A DNA stretch of 64,000 nt from DASWOJ01 sp964250755. Lineage in GTDB: Bacteria > Pseudomonadota > Alphaproteobacteria > Acetobacterales > Acetobacteraceae. Positions within the stretch are counted from its first letter, which is position 1, and each line of letters begins with the position of its first letter. Below the pieces are notes generated by a model. The model was not told the DNA's origin. It saw only the letters and a list, made by a program, of their open reading frames with translations, and ran no database searches. A program made the translations under genes and the position numbers. Location: contig CAXUHB010000008.1 of the NCBI GenBank assembly GCA_964250755.1, forward strand, positions 1 through 64,000. The letters are read 5' to 3'. Below, piece by piece: positions 1 through 8,584 of this stretch.

Positions 1-398
1 ACGGCCATTCCTCTGGGACGCGCATCGCTGCGCGCCTCACGCGACCAACCCGGGCAACAGGGCGAGACCGCCCCCGCGTCACGAAACAGGCTTCCCCGAT
101 TCGCCGCCGGCTGCCCCTATTCGGTCTTGCTCCCGGTGGGGTTTGCCCTGCCGCCCCCGTTACCGGGGGCGCGGTGCGCTCTTGCCGCACCGTTTCACCC
201 TTGCCTGCATCACCGGATTACCCCGGCGCAGCAGGCGGTTTGTTTTCTGTGGCACTGTCCCTGGGGTCGCCCCCGCCGGCCGTTAACCGGCACCGTGTTC
301 CCGTGGAGCCCGGACTTTCCTCCACCCCAACCGGAGCGCTCGCGCGCCGCGGCACAGGCAGCGGCCGTCCGGCCGTCTGGCAGGCCGGGGTGTGCGCG
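1..398 (-). ncRNA. rnpB: RNase P RNA (class A), 3' end cut by the window edge
   Basis: This is the catalytic RNA of ribonuclease P, which trims the 5' leader of pre-tRNAs. Read on the minus strand, the near-universal P4 block GAGGAAAGUCCGGGC lies at 322-308, about 75 nt from the 5' end, as is usual. A conserved CACAGAAA stretch follows near 255. The block GCAAACCCCACCGGGAGCAA and the following GACCGAAUAGGGG lie at about 150-117. The RNA reaches position 1 before the second P4 strand (ACAGAA..GGCUUA), so roughly 40 nt of the 3' end lie outside the window. The 5' end near 398 is estimated from homologous structure. It sits about 15 nt from the stop codon of the gene at 414-866, so the promoter must lie inside that gene unless the two are co-transcribed. 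Confidence 0.93.
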
Positions 399-413
399 CT
401 GCGACTTACGACG

Positions 414-866
414 TCAATGCCACATTGATGGTGCCTTGGCACTAAGTGGATTATCCTCGTCATCGTCGCCGATCAGCCTGGCCAGCAACGGTAGCAGGAT
501 GGACTCCTCTATCGACTGGGGGAGACGCCCTCGAAACCAGCGCAAGTGACCGGCGGTCAGCCCTCGTGTCCTGCGGTCATCCACCGGCATGTCCTCCATG
601 CTGGCGCTGATGCGGCTCAGCAGAGCGGCGGGCGACATGAAGCTGGTGAACACCTCCAGCAGTCGTGTGCTCACCAGTGCTAGTGGAAAGTAGGCCACGT
701 ACGAAGCAGCTTGCTCCCGCTTGGACCAGGACCGGTGTCCGATGATCTGGAGGACCCGTCCAACGTCACGCGACCCCGGCGGATATCGGTCCAACAACCA
801 GGCAAGCGCATCCGGGCTACTGAGCGTGCGCAAGTCTTTGCATGTCAGCCGAAGTTCCGCGTCCAT
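414..866 (-). CDS. hypothetical protein, 150 aa
   Basis: I do not recognise a family. The predicted product is soluble, leucine- and arginine-rich and probably all-helical, with no signal peptide or membrane segment. Its acidic tail carries a run of four D/E residues near residue 137. The start is supported by a GGGAGG ribosome-binding site five bases upstream of ATG. Base composition is a little less GC-rich than the flanking genes and codon use is less biased, so recent acquisition is possible. The gene lies immediately upstream of rnpB on the same strand, so the rnpB promoter is probably embedded in its 3' part. Function unknown. Confidence 0.6.
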   Translation of the reverse strand: MDAELRLTCKDLRTLSSPDALAWLLDRYPPGSRDVGRVLQIIGHRSWSKREQAASYVAYFPLALVSTRLLEVFTSFMSPAALLSRISASMEDMPVDDRRTRGLTAGHLRWFRGRLPQSIEESILLPLLARLIGDDDEDNPLSAKAPSMWH

Positions 867-910
867 CTCTACCCTCCCACGGAGACCACTGCCGTCAGGG
901 GCGGGAAAGG

Positions 911-1576
911 TCAGCCTACCGTAGCGGCCAAGACGGCACCCAGCCGCGCCAGCGTCGGCGCATCGGATTCCCCACTAAGGTGCTCTGGTAGCCAGTGCCG
1001 CTGAAACGCCAGCAATGATACAGCCAAGTCCGGCACGGCATAGCCGATGGCCTCCAGCGCCGCACGCGCATCACCTATCGGCGCCCCGTCCGGCCCCGGC
1101 CACAGCCCCACGCCGTTGCGCGCCAGCCCCTGCCAATCGAACAACTCTCCCGGGTCTTGCTTGCGGTCCGGCGCAACGTCGCTGTGTCCCACCACGTTGC
1201 GCGCCGGGATCGGGTGCCGGGCCAGGATGCCCAGGCACAGGTCGCATACCGCAGCCATCTGCAACGCGGGGAAGGGCCGGTAGCCCCACTCGTGTCCCGG
1301 GTTCACGATTTCGATCCCGATGCATCGTCCGTTCAGCGCCTCATGCCCCCGCCAGTGGGACACCCCGGCGTGGAACGCCCGGCGCCCTTCCGGCACCAGC
1401 CGCCACACCTGCCCGTCCTCCTCGACGACATAGTGCGACGACACTGCCGCCGCCGGATCCCGCAACCGGTCCAACGCCGCCTGAGCCGTTGGCATCCCAG
1501 TGTAATGCAGGATCAGCATGTCCAATGGCACTTCCGCCGGCCGCGCATCCTGGTTCGGGCTGGGCAGGTCGAGCAT
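911..1576 (-). CDS. N-acetylmuramoyl-L-alanine amidase (AmpD/AmiD-like, Amidase_2)
   Basis: A zinc amidase that cleaves the bond between muramic acid and the L-alanine of the stem peptide, used in peptidoglycan turnover or recycling. The product is 221 aa with the Amidase_2 fold across about residues 20-170. The zinc ligands are visible: an early His in ILHYTG, His in the FHAGVSHW segment, and His plus Asp in the VGHSDVAPDRKQDPG segment. A C-terminal tail of about 60 residues resembles the peptidoglycan-binding-like extension of AmiD proteins. There is no obvious signal peptide, so it may act in the cytoplasm like AmpD. I chose the ATG at 1576. A TTG at about 1608 is an alternative and would bring the start close to the upstream stop at 1621. 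It is probably co-transcribed with the J-domain gene upstream. Confidence 0.85.
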   Translation of the reverse strand: MLDLPSPNQDARPAEVPLDMLILHYTGMPTAQAALDRLRDPAAAVSSHYVVEEDGQVWRLVPEGRRAFHAGVSHWRGHEALNGRCIGIEIVNPGHEWGYRPFPALQMAAVCDLCLGILARHPIPARNVVGHSDVAPDRKQDPGELFDWQGLARNGVGLWPGPDGAPIGDARAALEAIGYAVPDLAVSLLAFQRHWLPEHLSGESDAPTLARLGAVLAATVG

Positions 1577-1620
1577 CTCCGGGCCGTCCGGAGCAGGCCA
1601 CCCAACCAACGGCCCCAGCG

Positions 1621-2385
1621 TCAAAGCCGCCGCTCGCGCTTGATGCGGTCCCAAGCGGCGTTGATCCGCGCCACCTTGCCGCTTGCCTCCACCACCTGCT
1701 CCGGCCCCGCGCCCCGTGCCGCCAAGCCGTCGGGATGGTTCGCCCGCACCAGCGCCAGCCAAGCCCGGCGCAACTCTTCGTCCGTCGCCGAAGCCGGCAG
1801 GCCCAGCACGGCATACGGGTCATCCGCTCCCGACACCCGCCGCGCCGAGGCTCCGCGCGCCTCGTCCCACGCCAAGGTGTCCAAGCCCAGCGCCGCATGG
1901 ATCCCATGCAGCATGTCCTGCTCCGCCACCGTCAGCGGCTTGTCGGCCCGCGCGATGGCGAACAGCGCCGCCATCAGTCCCTCCAGCCGCGGCCGGTCCG
2001 CGCCGAACCGCTCCCGCAGCGCCGCCGCATAAGGCTGCCACATCTCGCCGCTGTCCCGCGCCTGGTCGAACAGCCGGCCGACCTCCCGCACCTGCTCTGC
2101 AGGGATGCGGAACTGCTGCTTGAAGGCGTCAATCTCCGACCGCACCACCGGCCCGTCGCACTTTGCCAGCTTGGCCGACAGCACGACCGCGGACATCGCG
2201 AACAGGTGCTCCTTCCCGCCCACCGCCGCCGCCAGCCGCGCCTGCAAGGCCCCGGCGTCGCCCAGGCTCAGCCAGGGTGCGCCGCCTTCCGCCGCGCGGC
2301 CGAGCGTCGCGCCCAGGACCGCGCCGAACGGGCCGCCCACCGCGAACCCGGCTATCCCCCCCAGCACCCGTCCCCAATAGCTCAT
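1621..2385 (-). CDS. TerB/J-domain co-chaperone, DjlA-like
   Basis: A membrane-anchored co-chaperone that should recruit and stimulate DnaK. The product is 254 aa in three parts. Residues 1-33 are a glycine-rich hydrophobic anchor with GxxxG repeats. Residues 50-160 are a TerB-like helical domain. The C-terminal 65 residues are a J-domain that starts DDPYAVLGL and contains the invariant HPD tripeptide. This order is that of DjlA. The start is the ATG in front of SYWGRVLGG, which puts the anchor at the very N-terminus. The divergent AsmA-type gene begins 144 bp away, so the two promoters share that interval. Confidence 0.85.
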   Translation of the reverse strand: MSYWGRVLGGIAGFAVGGPFGAVLGATLGRAAEGGAPWLSLGDAGALQARLAAAVGGKEHLFAMSAVVLSAKLAKCDGPVVRSEIDAFKQQFRIPAEQVREVGRLFDQARDSGEMWQPYAAALRERFGADRPRLEGLMAALFAIARADKPLTVAEQDMLHGIHAALGLDTLAWDEARGASARRVSGADDPYAVLGLPASATDEELRRAWLALVRANHPDGLAARGAGPEQVVEASGKVARINAAWDRIKRERRL

Positions 2386-2529
2386 GGCAGCACGGTAACA
2401 CGCCGCAGGAGAAAGGCCACGCGGCACTTGCGCCCGCGCGCATGCCCCGCGCTACTTGCGCCCGTGCGCGCCGCAACACTAGTACGCCGGGCAATGACGA
2501 TGTCCGCCTCCCCGCCGGGTCTGCCCTAG

Positions 2530-5421
2530 ATGCGTGGGTTGCGCACCGTCCTGACCGGCCTGGCGATCCTGCTCGTGCTGCTCCTGTGCGGCATCTGGGT
2601 CGTGCCGGGCCTGCTGGATTGGGGTCGCTATCGGGAGGGCATCGCCGGCCTCGCCGCCGCAGGCATCGGCCGCCCCGTCCGCATCAGCGGCGCGGTCACG
2701 CTGCACCTTTTGCCGCAGCCCGTCCTGACCGCCGCGGGAATCGAGGTGGATGATGGCGGCGACGGCGTGACCCTGACCGCGCAGGAGCTGCGCCTCCGGG
2801 TTGCGCTCGGCCCGCTGCTGGCCGGACGGATGGACGCCCGGGATTTGGTGCTGCGCGGCGCGGACCTGCACCTGCCCTGGCCGCCTGCCCCGGGCGCGCT
2901 GGCCCAGCGCCCGCCCACTTGGCTGTCCGCCCTGCAAGCGCGGGTCGAGGACAGCCGCATCCAGGTCGGCGGCCTCGCCGTCATCGGCGTAGCCGCAGGG
3001 CTGGCGACGGACCCCGACACCGGCACCCTCTCCTCCTCCGGCGTGGGCACGCTCGGCGGGCGTGCGTGGCGCTTCACGGCTCGCCTGGGCCGGCCCGGGC
3101 GCGACGGCGTCGCGACGCTGGATGCCAGCCTGGACGGTCAAGGGAAGCTGCAGGATACCGGTGGCACCTTCGCTGGGACCCTGGCCAACGACGGCGCGCT
3201 GTCCGGACGCGTCGCCGGGCGGGGGCCGGACCTGTCCGGCCTGATGCCGGCCCCCCCGGTGCCGTGGCGGGCCGACGGACGCCTGAACGCCGCCGGCGGC
3301 CTGGCCGTGGCGGACGAGTTGGCGCTCTCCATCGGAGGCTCGCCCGCCCGCGGCGCGGTCGCCTTGCGCGTGCTGCCCGATCCCCGCCTCGACCTCTCCC
3401 TTGCCGCGGGCCGGCTGGACCTGGACGCTTGGCTTCCCGTCCTGGCCCGCGGCGCGGCCCCCGCCCTGCCCACCGGCATAGACCTGTCCGCCGAAGCGGC
3501 GACCCTGGCCGGCGGCACCCTGCGCCGGATGCGCGGCGGCTTCGACCTGGACGCTGGCGGCGTCACCCTCCGGGGTGGCGAGGCGCTGCTGCCCGGCGAC
3601 GCCGCGCTCACCCTCTCCGGCCGCCTTCCGCGCGACGGCGCTGCGGCCTTCGCCGGCCGAGGCCGCTTGGCCGCACCCGACCTGCGGGCCACGCTGGACT
3701 GGCTGGCCCCGCTGCTGCCCTCCGCCCTTGTACCCGGCGCTCTGCCGCCCGGGGTGCTGCGGACCGCCGACCTGTCCACCGCCGTGACGGCCGGCCCCGG
3801 CCAGGCGTCCTTGACGGACCTGGACGGCATGGTGGACGGAAGTGCCGTGACCGGCGGCTTGTCGCTGCGCTTCGGACCAAGGCTGGGCCTATCCGCCGGG
3901 CTGTCACTGGACCGGCTGGTGCTGGACCCCTGGTTCCCTGACCCAACAGCCCTTGCAACGCCCGAGGGCATGACGGCCTTGCTGGCCCGGGCCAACGGCG
4001 CCGACGCCGACCTTCGGCTTGCTGTGAAGGCCGCCTCTCTGCGCGGCTTGCCGCTCGGCCCAGTCCTGCTGGACGCGCAGACGGACGCCGCCCGCTTGAC
4101 TCTGCGCCGGCTGGAGGCCGCGCCCCTCGGCGCACGCCTTGCTGCGTCCGGCACCGTCAACGAGGGCGGGCGCCTCTCCGACGGCACGCTCGACATCGCC
4201 GCCCCGGACCTTGCGCCGTTGCGGGCCTTGCTGCCGCCCGGCACGCTCCTGGCCCCGCTGCTGCGCGGCGCCGGCACTCTGACGCTGGCCGCCGCCGGCC
4301 CGCCGGACGCGCTCGCAGTCCGCGCATCCTACGAAGGTGGCAGCATACGCCTGGAGACGCAGCCCATCATCGCCCTCGCGGCCCGCCGCTGGTCAGGCCC
4401 GGTCGCCTTCCACCATCCCGGAGCACCCAGGCTCCTGGAGACCTTGGGGCTGCCAGGAACCGCTGCTTGGCTGGGCGACGGCTCCCTCTCGCTCTTGGCC
4501 CAGATGACCGCCCAGCCCGGCGAGGTCGCGCTGACCCGCTTCGACCTCGTGGCCGGCGCGCTGCGCGCCTCCGGCCAGGTCACGGTGGGCGGCAGGCGAA
4601 TCACCGGGCAGGTCGCCGCGGAGACGCTGCCTCTGCCTCTGCCCTACCCCCGCAGCCGCGACCCCCTGCCGCTTGCAGCGCTGCGCGGGTGGGAGGCATC
4701 CATCCGCTTGGACGCAAGCCAGATGCTGCTGGGCGGCACGCCGGCCCTGCAATCCCTGTCAGCCGACGTCGCGCTGGGCGACGGCGCCTTGCGCCTGCCG
4801 CGGCTGACCGCCTGGCTGCTTGGCGGCGCACTGTCCGGGACGGTGCTGCTGGACTCCGCTGCCGATCCGCCGCACCTCGCCGTCACCGTCCAGGTCGGAG
4901 GCGCGACGCTGCCAGCCGCGTTGCTGGACGCCCCGCTGGACCTGTCCGGCGGCACCCTGGACGCCCACTTGGCGATGGACGCCACCGGCTACAGCCCCGC
5001 TGCCCTCCTGGCCACCGCTGCGGGCCGCGGCGAGATCACGGTCGAGGGTGGGATGGTCACGGGTCTGGACCTGCCGGCGGCCTCGTCCGCGCTGACCCTG
5101 GCCGACCCCGCCGAGATTACCGCGGGGGTCCGCTCGGCGCTGCTGGGCGGCGCGACACGGCTGGGCCGCCTGGCCCTGATGCTCGACCTGCAACGCGGCA
5201 CCGCCGCCGTCAGCGGGCAGTTGCAGGGAGAGGGCGGTGAGGGCAAGGTAACAGGGACCGTGGATTTGTTCGGCGCAGCAGACCTGCGCCTGCTGCTCCG
5301 TCCCGCCGCGCCTGACCCCCAGCCTGGACCAGAGGCCGGCCTGCTGCTGACTGGTTCCTACGGCGCCCAACGCACCCCGGAACTGGCCGGCGTCCTGCGC
5401 TGGCTTGCGGAGCGCCCCTAG
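2530..5421 (+). CDS. AsmA family protein (inner-membrane anchored, periplasmic)
   Basis: A 963-aa AsmA/YhdP-type protein. Residues 6-28 form one transmembrane segment. The DWGRYR segment and the following stretch match the AsmA N-terminal domain. The long middle part is repetitive beta-strand sequence rich in Gly, Ala, Leu and Asp, as expected for a periplasmic beta-taco groove. The C-terminal 250 residues contain the AsmA_2-type region (DLSGGTLDAHL and following). Family members are linked to phospholipid transport between membranes and to outer-membrane integrity, and the same role is inferred here. It is a single gene with no operon partner. The nearest downstream genes are on the other strand. 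Confidence 0.85.
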   Translation: MRGLRTVLTGLAILLVLLLCGIWVVPGLLDWGRYREGIAGLAAAGIGRPVRISGAVTLHLLPQPVLTAAGIEVDDGGDGVTLTAQELRLRVALGPLLAGRMDARDLVLRGADLHLPWPPAPGALAQRPPTWLSALQARVEDSRIQVGGLAVIGVAAGLATDPDTGTLSSSGVGTLGGRAWRFTARLGRPGRDGVATLDASLDGQGKLQDTGGTFAGTLANDGALSGRVAGRGPDLSGLMPAPPVPWRADGRLNAAGGLAVADELALSIGGSPARGAVALRVLPDPRLDLSLAAGRLDLDAWLPVLARGAAPALPTGIDLSAEAATLAGGTLRRMRGGFDLDAGGVTLRGGEALLPGDAALTLSGRLPRDGAAAFAGRGRLAAPDLRATLDWLAPLLPSALVPGALPPGVLRTADLSTAVTAGPGQASLTDLDGMVDGSAVTGGLSLRFGPRLGLSAGLSLDRLVLDPWFPDPTALATPEGMTALLARANGADADLRLAVKAASLRGLPLGPVLLDAQTDAARLTLRRLEAAPLGARLAASGTVNEGGRLSDGTLDIAAPDLAPLRALLPPGTLLAPLLRGAGTLTLAAAGPPDALAVRASYEGGSIRLETQPIIALAARRWSGPVAFHHPGAPRLLETLGLPGTAAWLGDGSLSLLAQMTAQPGEVALTRFDLVAGALRASGQVTVGGRRITGQVAAETLPLPLPYPRSRDPLPLAALRGWEASIRLDASQMLLGGTPALQSLSADVALGDGALRLPRLTAWLLGGALSGTVLLDSAADPPHLAVTVQVGGATLPAALLDAPLDLSGGTLDAHLAMDATGYSPAALLATAAGRGEITVEGGMVTGLDLPAASSALTLADPAEITAGVRSALLGGATRLGRLALMLDLQRGTAAVSGQLQGEGGEGKVTGTVDLFGAADLRLLLRPAAPDPQPGPEAGLLLTGSYGAQRTPELAGVLRWLAERP

Positions 5422-5576
5422 CCCGCACGGCAAATCCGGGCATGAACCGCCGACCCAACGCCGTAAGACTTGCTGCGGCCGAACTTGGTGCAACCGCCCA
5501 AGCAGCCCCAGTGCAGACCTGCTCACGCGGCCGCGTCGTCCACCACCGCGCTGCACGGCAGGGACGAACGGGGCCG

Positions 5577-5771
5577 TCAGCCTGTCGTGCGGCGCTCCCC
5601 GAGGCCGGGCCGCGGCGCAAGGTCCGGCCCGTCGTTGAATAAGGCATAGACCAGGGCAACCGGGTCTGTCGCCGACCGCATCAGCCCCGCACGCCTCGCC
5701 CCCTGTGCGAGCCGGATCATCTCGTCGGCAAACTGCAGCGAGCTGACAAGCCGAACACGAGACGCAGTCAT
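5577..5771 (-). CDS. small hypothetical protein, 64 aa
   Basis: An unrecognised short frame whose N-terminal two thirds read like a real helical protein (SLQFADEMIRLAQ, then SATDPVALVYALFNDG). The last 15 residues are Arg/Gly-rich. It lies 75 bp downstream of the ribbon-helix-helix gene on the same strand, so it could be the last gene of the fumC operon. No good ribosome-binding site is seen directly before the ATG; an AGGAG lies about 25 bases upstream. The call rests on codon pattern and context only. Confidence 0.4.
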   Translation of the reverse strand: MTASRVRLVSSLQFADEMIRLAQGARRAGLMRSATDPVALVYALFNDGPDLAPRPGLGERRTTG

Positions 5772-5846
5772 GATCCGAACCCCGGTCGGGCAGCTCCTAT
5801 TGGGTTGCCTAGCGGGGAAAGCATCACCGGACCGCGGATCGGACCG

Positions 5847-6080
5847 CTAACCGGCCCGCGCCTGTTCGTACGCGAGCGCGGCAACGCGCAGGGACGATGC
5901 CAGCGGCCGTCCCGGGCCGCGGGCGGCATCTACCTCCGCCACCAGCGCCGCCAGCGCCGTTCCCTGATCGGCCGCCATCCCGTCGAGCACGGCCCAAAAC
6001 TCCTGTTCCAGTGCTACGCTCGTGCGGTGCCCGGCCAACGTGAAGCTCCGCTTCACCAGACCTGCGCGCGCGTCCGACAT
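5847..6080 (-). CDS. ribbon-helix-helix domain protein (RHH_4 type)
   Basis: A 77-aa protein matching the small alphaproteobacterial RHH_4 family. A short beta strand (KRSFTLAGHRTSVAL) is followed by two helices (EQEFWAVLDGMAADQG and TALAALVAEVD) and a tail with ASSLRVAALAY. The family signature is strand, then E-x-x-FW, then a helix ending in the ASSLR motif. RHH proteins usually bind DNA as dimers, but the target is unknown. The gene starts 24 bp after the fumC stop, which makes co-transcription likely. In many alphaproteobacteria an RHH_4 gene sits next to fumC, so the pairing is not accidental. Confidence 0.8.
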   Translation of the reverse strand: MSDARAGLVKRSFTLAGHRTSVALEQEFWAVLDGMAADQGTALAALVAEVDAARGPGRPLASSLRVAALAYEQARAG

Positions 6081-6104
6081 TGTTCGGCCGTCATCAGGCA
6101 GCCG

Positions 6105-7505
6105 TCACTCCCCCAGCGTCGCGCCGGGCTGCACCATGTCGGCCGGTATCACCCAGCGGTCGAAGTCCTCCGGCGTCACATACCCAAGCTGCGACGCGGC
6201 GTCCCGCAGCGTCATGTTCTCCGCGAGCGCCAGCTTGCCGATCCGCACGGCCTTGTCGTAGCCGATCCGCGGGTTCAGGGCGGTCACCAGCATCAGCGAC
6301 TTCGCCAGGTTCTCGGCGATCCGCTCCCGCGCCGGCTCCAGCTTGTCCACCATGTTGTGCGCGAAGCTCTCCGCCGCATCCGCCAGCAGCGCCGCCGATT
6401 GCAGCACGTTGTGGATGATGAGCGGCTTGAACACGTTCAGCTCCAGGAAGCTCTGCGCCGCGCCCACCGTCACCGCGACGTGGTTGCCCATCACCTGCGC
6501 GCACACCATCGTCAGCGCCTCGCTCTGCGTCGGATTCGTCTTGCCCGGCATAATGGACGACGACAGCCCGTCCGCCGGGATCGTCAGCTCCGACAAGCCC
6601 GACCGCGGTCCCGAACCCAGCAACCGAACGTCGTTCCCCAGCTTGTTCAAGGACACCGCCAACACGTTCAGCACGCCCGATAGCTCGACAAAGGCGTCAT
6701 GCGCCCCCATGCCCTCGAACTTGTTGGGATTGGCCGTGAACGGCAATCCTGTCAGCGCCGCCATCCGCTCGCAGAACGCCCCGTCGAAGTCCCGGTGCCG
6801 GTTCAGCCCCGTGCCCACCGCCGTCCCGCCCTGCGGCAGGCTGAGCAGCCGCGGCATCGCATCCTCCAGCCGCGCCAACCCCAGCTCCACCTGGCGCGCC
6901 CACGCCGCCGCTTCCTGGCCCAGCGTCACCGGCACGGCATCCATCATGTGGGTGCGCCCGACCTTTACGATCTCCGCCCACTCCGCTGCCCGCCGGACCA
7001 GGCTGGCGTGCAGCGTCCCCAGCGCCGGCATCAGCCGATGCCGCACCGCCTCCGCCGCCGCGACGTGCATCACGGTCGGGAACGAGTCGTTGCTGCTCTG
7101 CCCCCGGTTCACGTGGTCGTTCGGATGCACCGGCGCCCGGCTCCCGCGCGGTTGGCCCAGCCCCTCGTTCGCCAGGTTCGAGATCACCTCGTTCGCATTC
7201 ATGTTCGTCTGCGTCCCACTCCCCGTTTGCCATACCGGCAACGGGAACTCGGCGTCGCGCTTGCCCGCGGCGATTTCCGCGGCAGCGGCGGCGATGGGCC
7301 GGGCCAGGTCCGTCGGCAGCTCCCCGAGCGCCTCATTCGCCTCCGCGCTGGCCTGCTTCTGCAATCCCACGGCCCGGATCAGCACGGGCGGGAAACGCTC
7401 GACGCCGATCCGGAACAGCAGCCGGGCACGCTCGGTCTGCGGTCCCCAGTAGCGCTCCGCGGCAATCTCGATGGTGCCCAAGCTGTCTGTTTCGGTACGG
7501 GTCAT
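6105..7505 (-). CDS. fumC: fumarate hydratase, class II
   Basis: An iron-independent fumarase of the TCA cycle that interconverts fumarate and (S)-malate. It is 466 aa, the usual length of the family. The superfamily signature SSIMPGKTNP lies at about 316-325, with the catalytic serine in the first SS. GRTHMMDA at 183-190 carries the general-acid His. TGSGTQTNMNANEV (94-107) and RGQSSNDSFPT (134-144) complete the active site of the tetramer. The ATG overlaps the queG stop by four bases (ATGA), so translation is coupled to queG. A class I fumarase lies 7 kb away on the same strand, so the genome has both types. Confidence 0.97.
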   Translation of the reverse strand: MTRTETDSLGTIEIAAERYWGPQTERARLLFRIGVERFPPVLIRAVGLQKQASAEANEALGELPTDLARPIAAAAAEIAAGKRDAEFPLPVWQTGSGTQTNMNANEVISNLANEGLGQPRGSRAPVHPNDHVNRGQSSNDSFPTVMHVAAAEAVRHRLMPALGTLHASLVRRAAEWAEIVKVGRTHMMDAVPVTLGQEAAAWARQVELGLARLEDAMPRLLSLPQGGTAVGTGLNRHRDFDGAFCERMAALTGLPFTANPNKFEGMGAHDAFVELSGVLNVLAVSLNKLGNDVRLLGSGPRSGLSELTIPADGLSSSIMPGKTNPTQSEALTMVCAQVMGNHVAVTVGAAQSFLELNVFKPLIIHNVLQSAALLADAAESFAHNMVDKLEPARERIAENLAKSLMLVTALNPRIGYDKAVRIGKLALAENMTLRDAASQLGYVTPEDFDRWVIPADMVQPGATLGE

Positions 7506-8575
7506 GGCGGCTCTCCGATGCATACGTCCGACAAACGCGCCGCGGCCCAACTGGCTGCCTCCGCCACCACCGGATCGGGATCACCAGTCAGGGCGCGGGC
7601 TGCGGGCAGCAGCGCCGGGTCGCCGGAGTTGCCGATGGCCACCAGCACGTTCCGCACGAACCGGTCCCGCCCGATCCGCTTGACCGGTCCCCCCGCGAAC
7701 CGCGCCCGGAACCCGGCATCGTCCAATCCCGCCAGTTCCGCCAGCCCCGGCGCCCGCAGATCCTCCCGCGCTTGCAGCTTGGGATGCGCGGCCTGGGCGA
7801 ACCGGTTCCACGGACACGCCGCCAGGCAGTCGTCGCACCCATAGATGCGGTTCCCCATCAGGGGCCGCAGCTCGTGCGGGATCGGCCCGCGATGCTCGAT
7901 CGTCAGATAGGAGATGCAGCGCGTGGCATCCAGCCGATACGGCGCCGGAAATGCACCGGTCGGGCAGGCGTGCAGGCAACGGCTGCACGTCCCGCACCGG
8001 TCGGCGTGCGGCGGGTCCGGCGGCAGCTCCAGGGTTGTCATCACCTCCCCCAGGAACAGCCAGGACCCGTGCGCGCGGGACACCAGGTTGGTGTGCTTGC
8101 CCTGCCACCCCAGCCCGGCCCGTTGCGCCAGCGGCTTCTCCATCACCGGCGCGGTGTCCACGAACACCTTAACCTCAGGCCCGAACCGGCTGACGATAAA
8201 AGCCGCCAAGTGCTTCAGCATCCCCTTCACGACATCATGGTAGTCCCGGTTCCGCGCATAGACCGAGATGTTGCCCCGGTCCGCCCTGCCGAGCGTCGCC
8301 AAAGGGTCGCCGTCCGGAGCATACGATAGGCCCAACGCGATCACGCTCCGCGCCTCCGGCCACAGCGCCTGCGGATGCGCCCGCTTCTCCGCCCGTTCCG
8401 CCATCCACCCCATGTCTCCGTGCTGCCCGGCAGCCAGGAACACCGCCAGCCGCTCCCGTGCCTCCACCCCCAGCGACGCCGGGGCGAACCCGACAGCATG
8501 GAAGCCGAGCGCCAGCGCCTTGGCGCGTATCAACGACTGAGGGTCAGGCTTCCCAATCAATCCAACACTGGTCAT
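7502..8575 (-). CDS. queG: epoxyqueuosine reductase
   Basis: Catalyses the last step of queuosine synthesis, reducing epoxyqueuosine to queuosine in tRNA with cobalamin and two [4Fe-4S] clusters. It is 357 aa. The proposed catalytic Asp lies in KVFVDTAPVMEK (Asp140). The first cluster motif CGTCSRCLHACP has Cys194, 197, 200 and 204. The second, CDDCLAACP, has Cys247, 250 and 254, and Cys220 lies between. The last 80 residues are HEAT-like repeats that contact tRNA. It is the first gene of a pair with fumC, overlapping it by four bases. The divergent retropepsin-like gene begins 9 bp upstream, leaving very little room for separate promoters. It forms one queuosine locus with queF, tgt, queA and the transporter at 13823. 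Confidence 0.95.
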   Translation of the reverse strand: MTSVGLIGKPDPQSLIRAKALALGFHAVGFAPASLGVEARERLAVFLAAGQHGDMGWMAERAEKRAHPQALWPEARSVIALGLSYAPDGDPLATLGRADRGNISVYARNRDYHDVVKGMLKHLAAFIVSRFGPEVKVFVDTAPVMEKPLAQRAGLGWQGKHTNLVSRAHGSWLFLGEVMTTLELPPDPPHADRCGTCSRCLHACPTGAFPAPYRLDATRCISYLTIEHRGPIPHELRPLMGNRIYGCDDCLAACPWNRFAQAAHPKLQAREDLRAPGLAELAGLDDAGFRARFAGGPVKRIGRDRFVRNVLVAIGNSGDPALLPAARALTGDPDPVVAEAASWAAARLSDVCIGEPP

Positions 8576-8584
8576 TGTGGCCCG

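Noticed and set aside
127..549. Plus-strand open frame of 140 codons at the left end
   Set aside because: It lies on the opposite strand of the RNase P RNA and the gene at 414-866. Its Pro/Arg/Ala composition is that of a shadow frame in GC-rich DNA.
1015..2529. Plus-strand open frame of 504 codons opposite the amidase and J-domain genes
   Set aside because: Low-complexity Arg/Pro/Ala sequence with no family features. The opposite strand has two clear protein families.
5422..5576. Possible small RNA (SRP-like) after the AsmA gene
   Set aside because: I looked for the SRP RNA core (GGUCAGGUCCGGAAGGAAGCAGCC-like, seen as GGAAGGNAGC) on both strands and did not find it. Nothing assignable remains.
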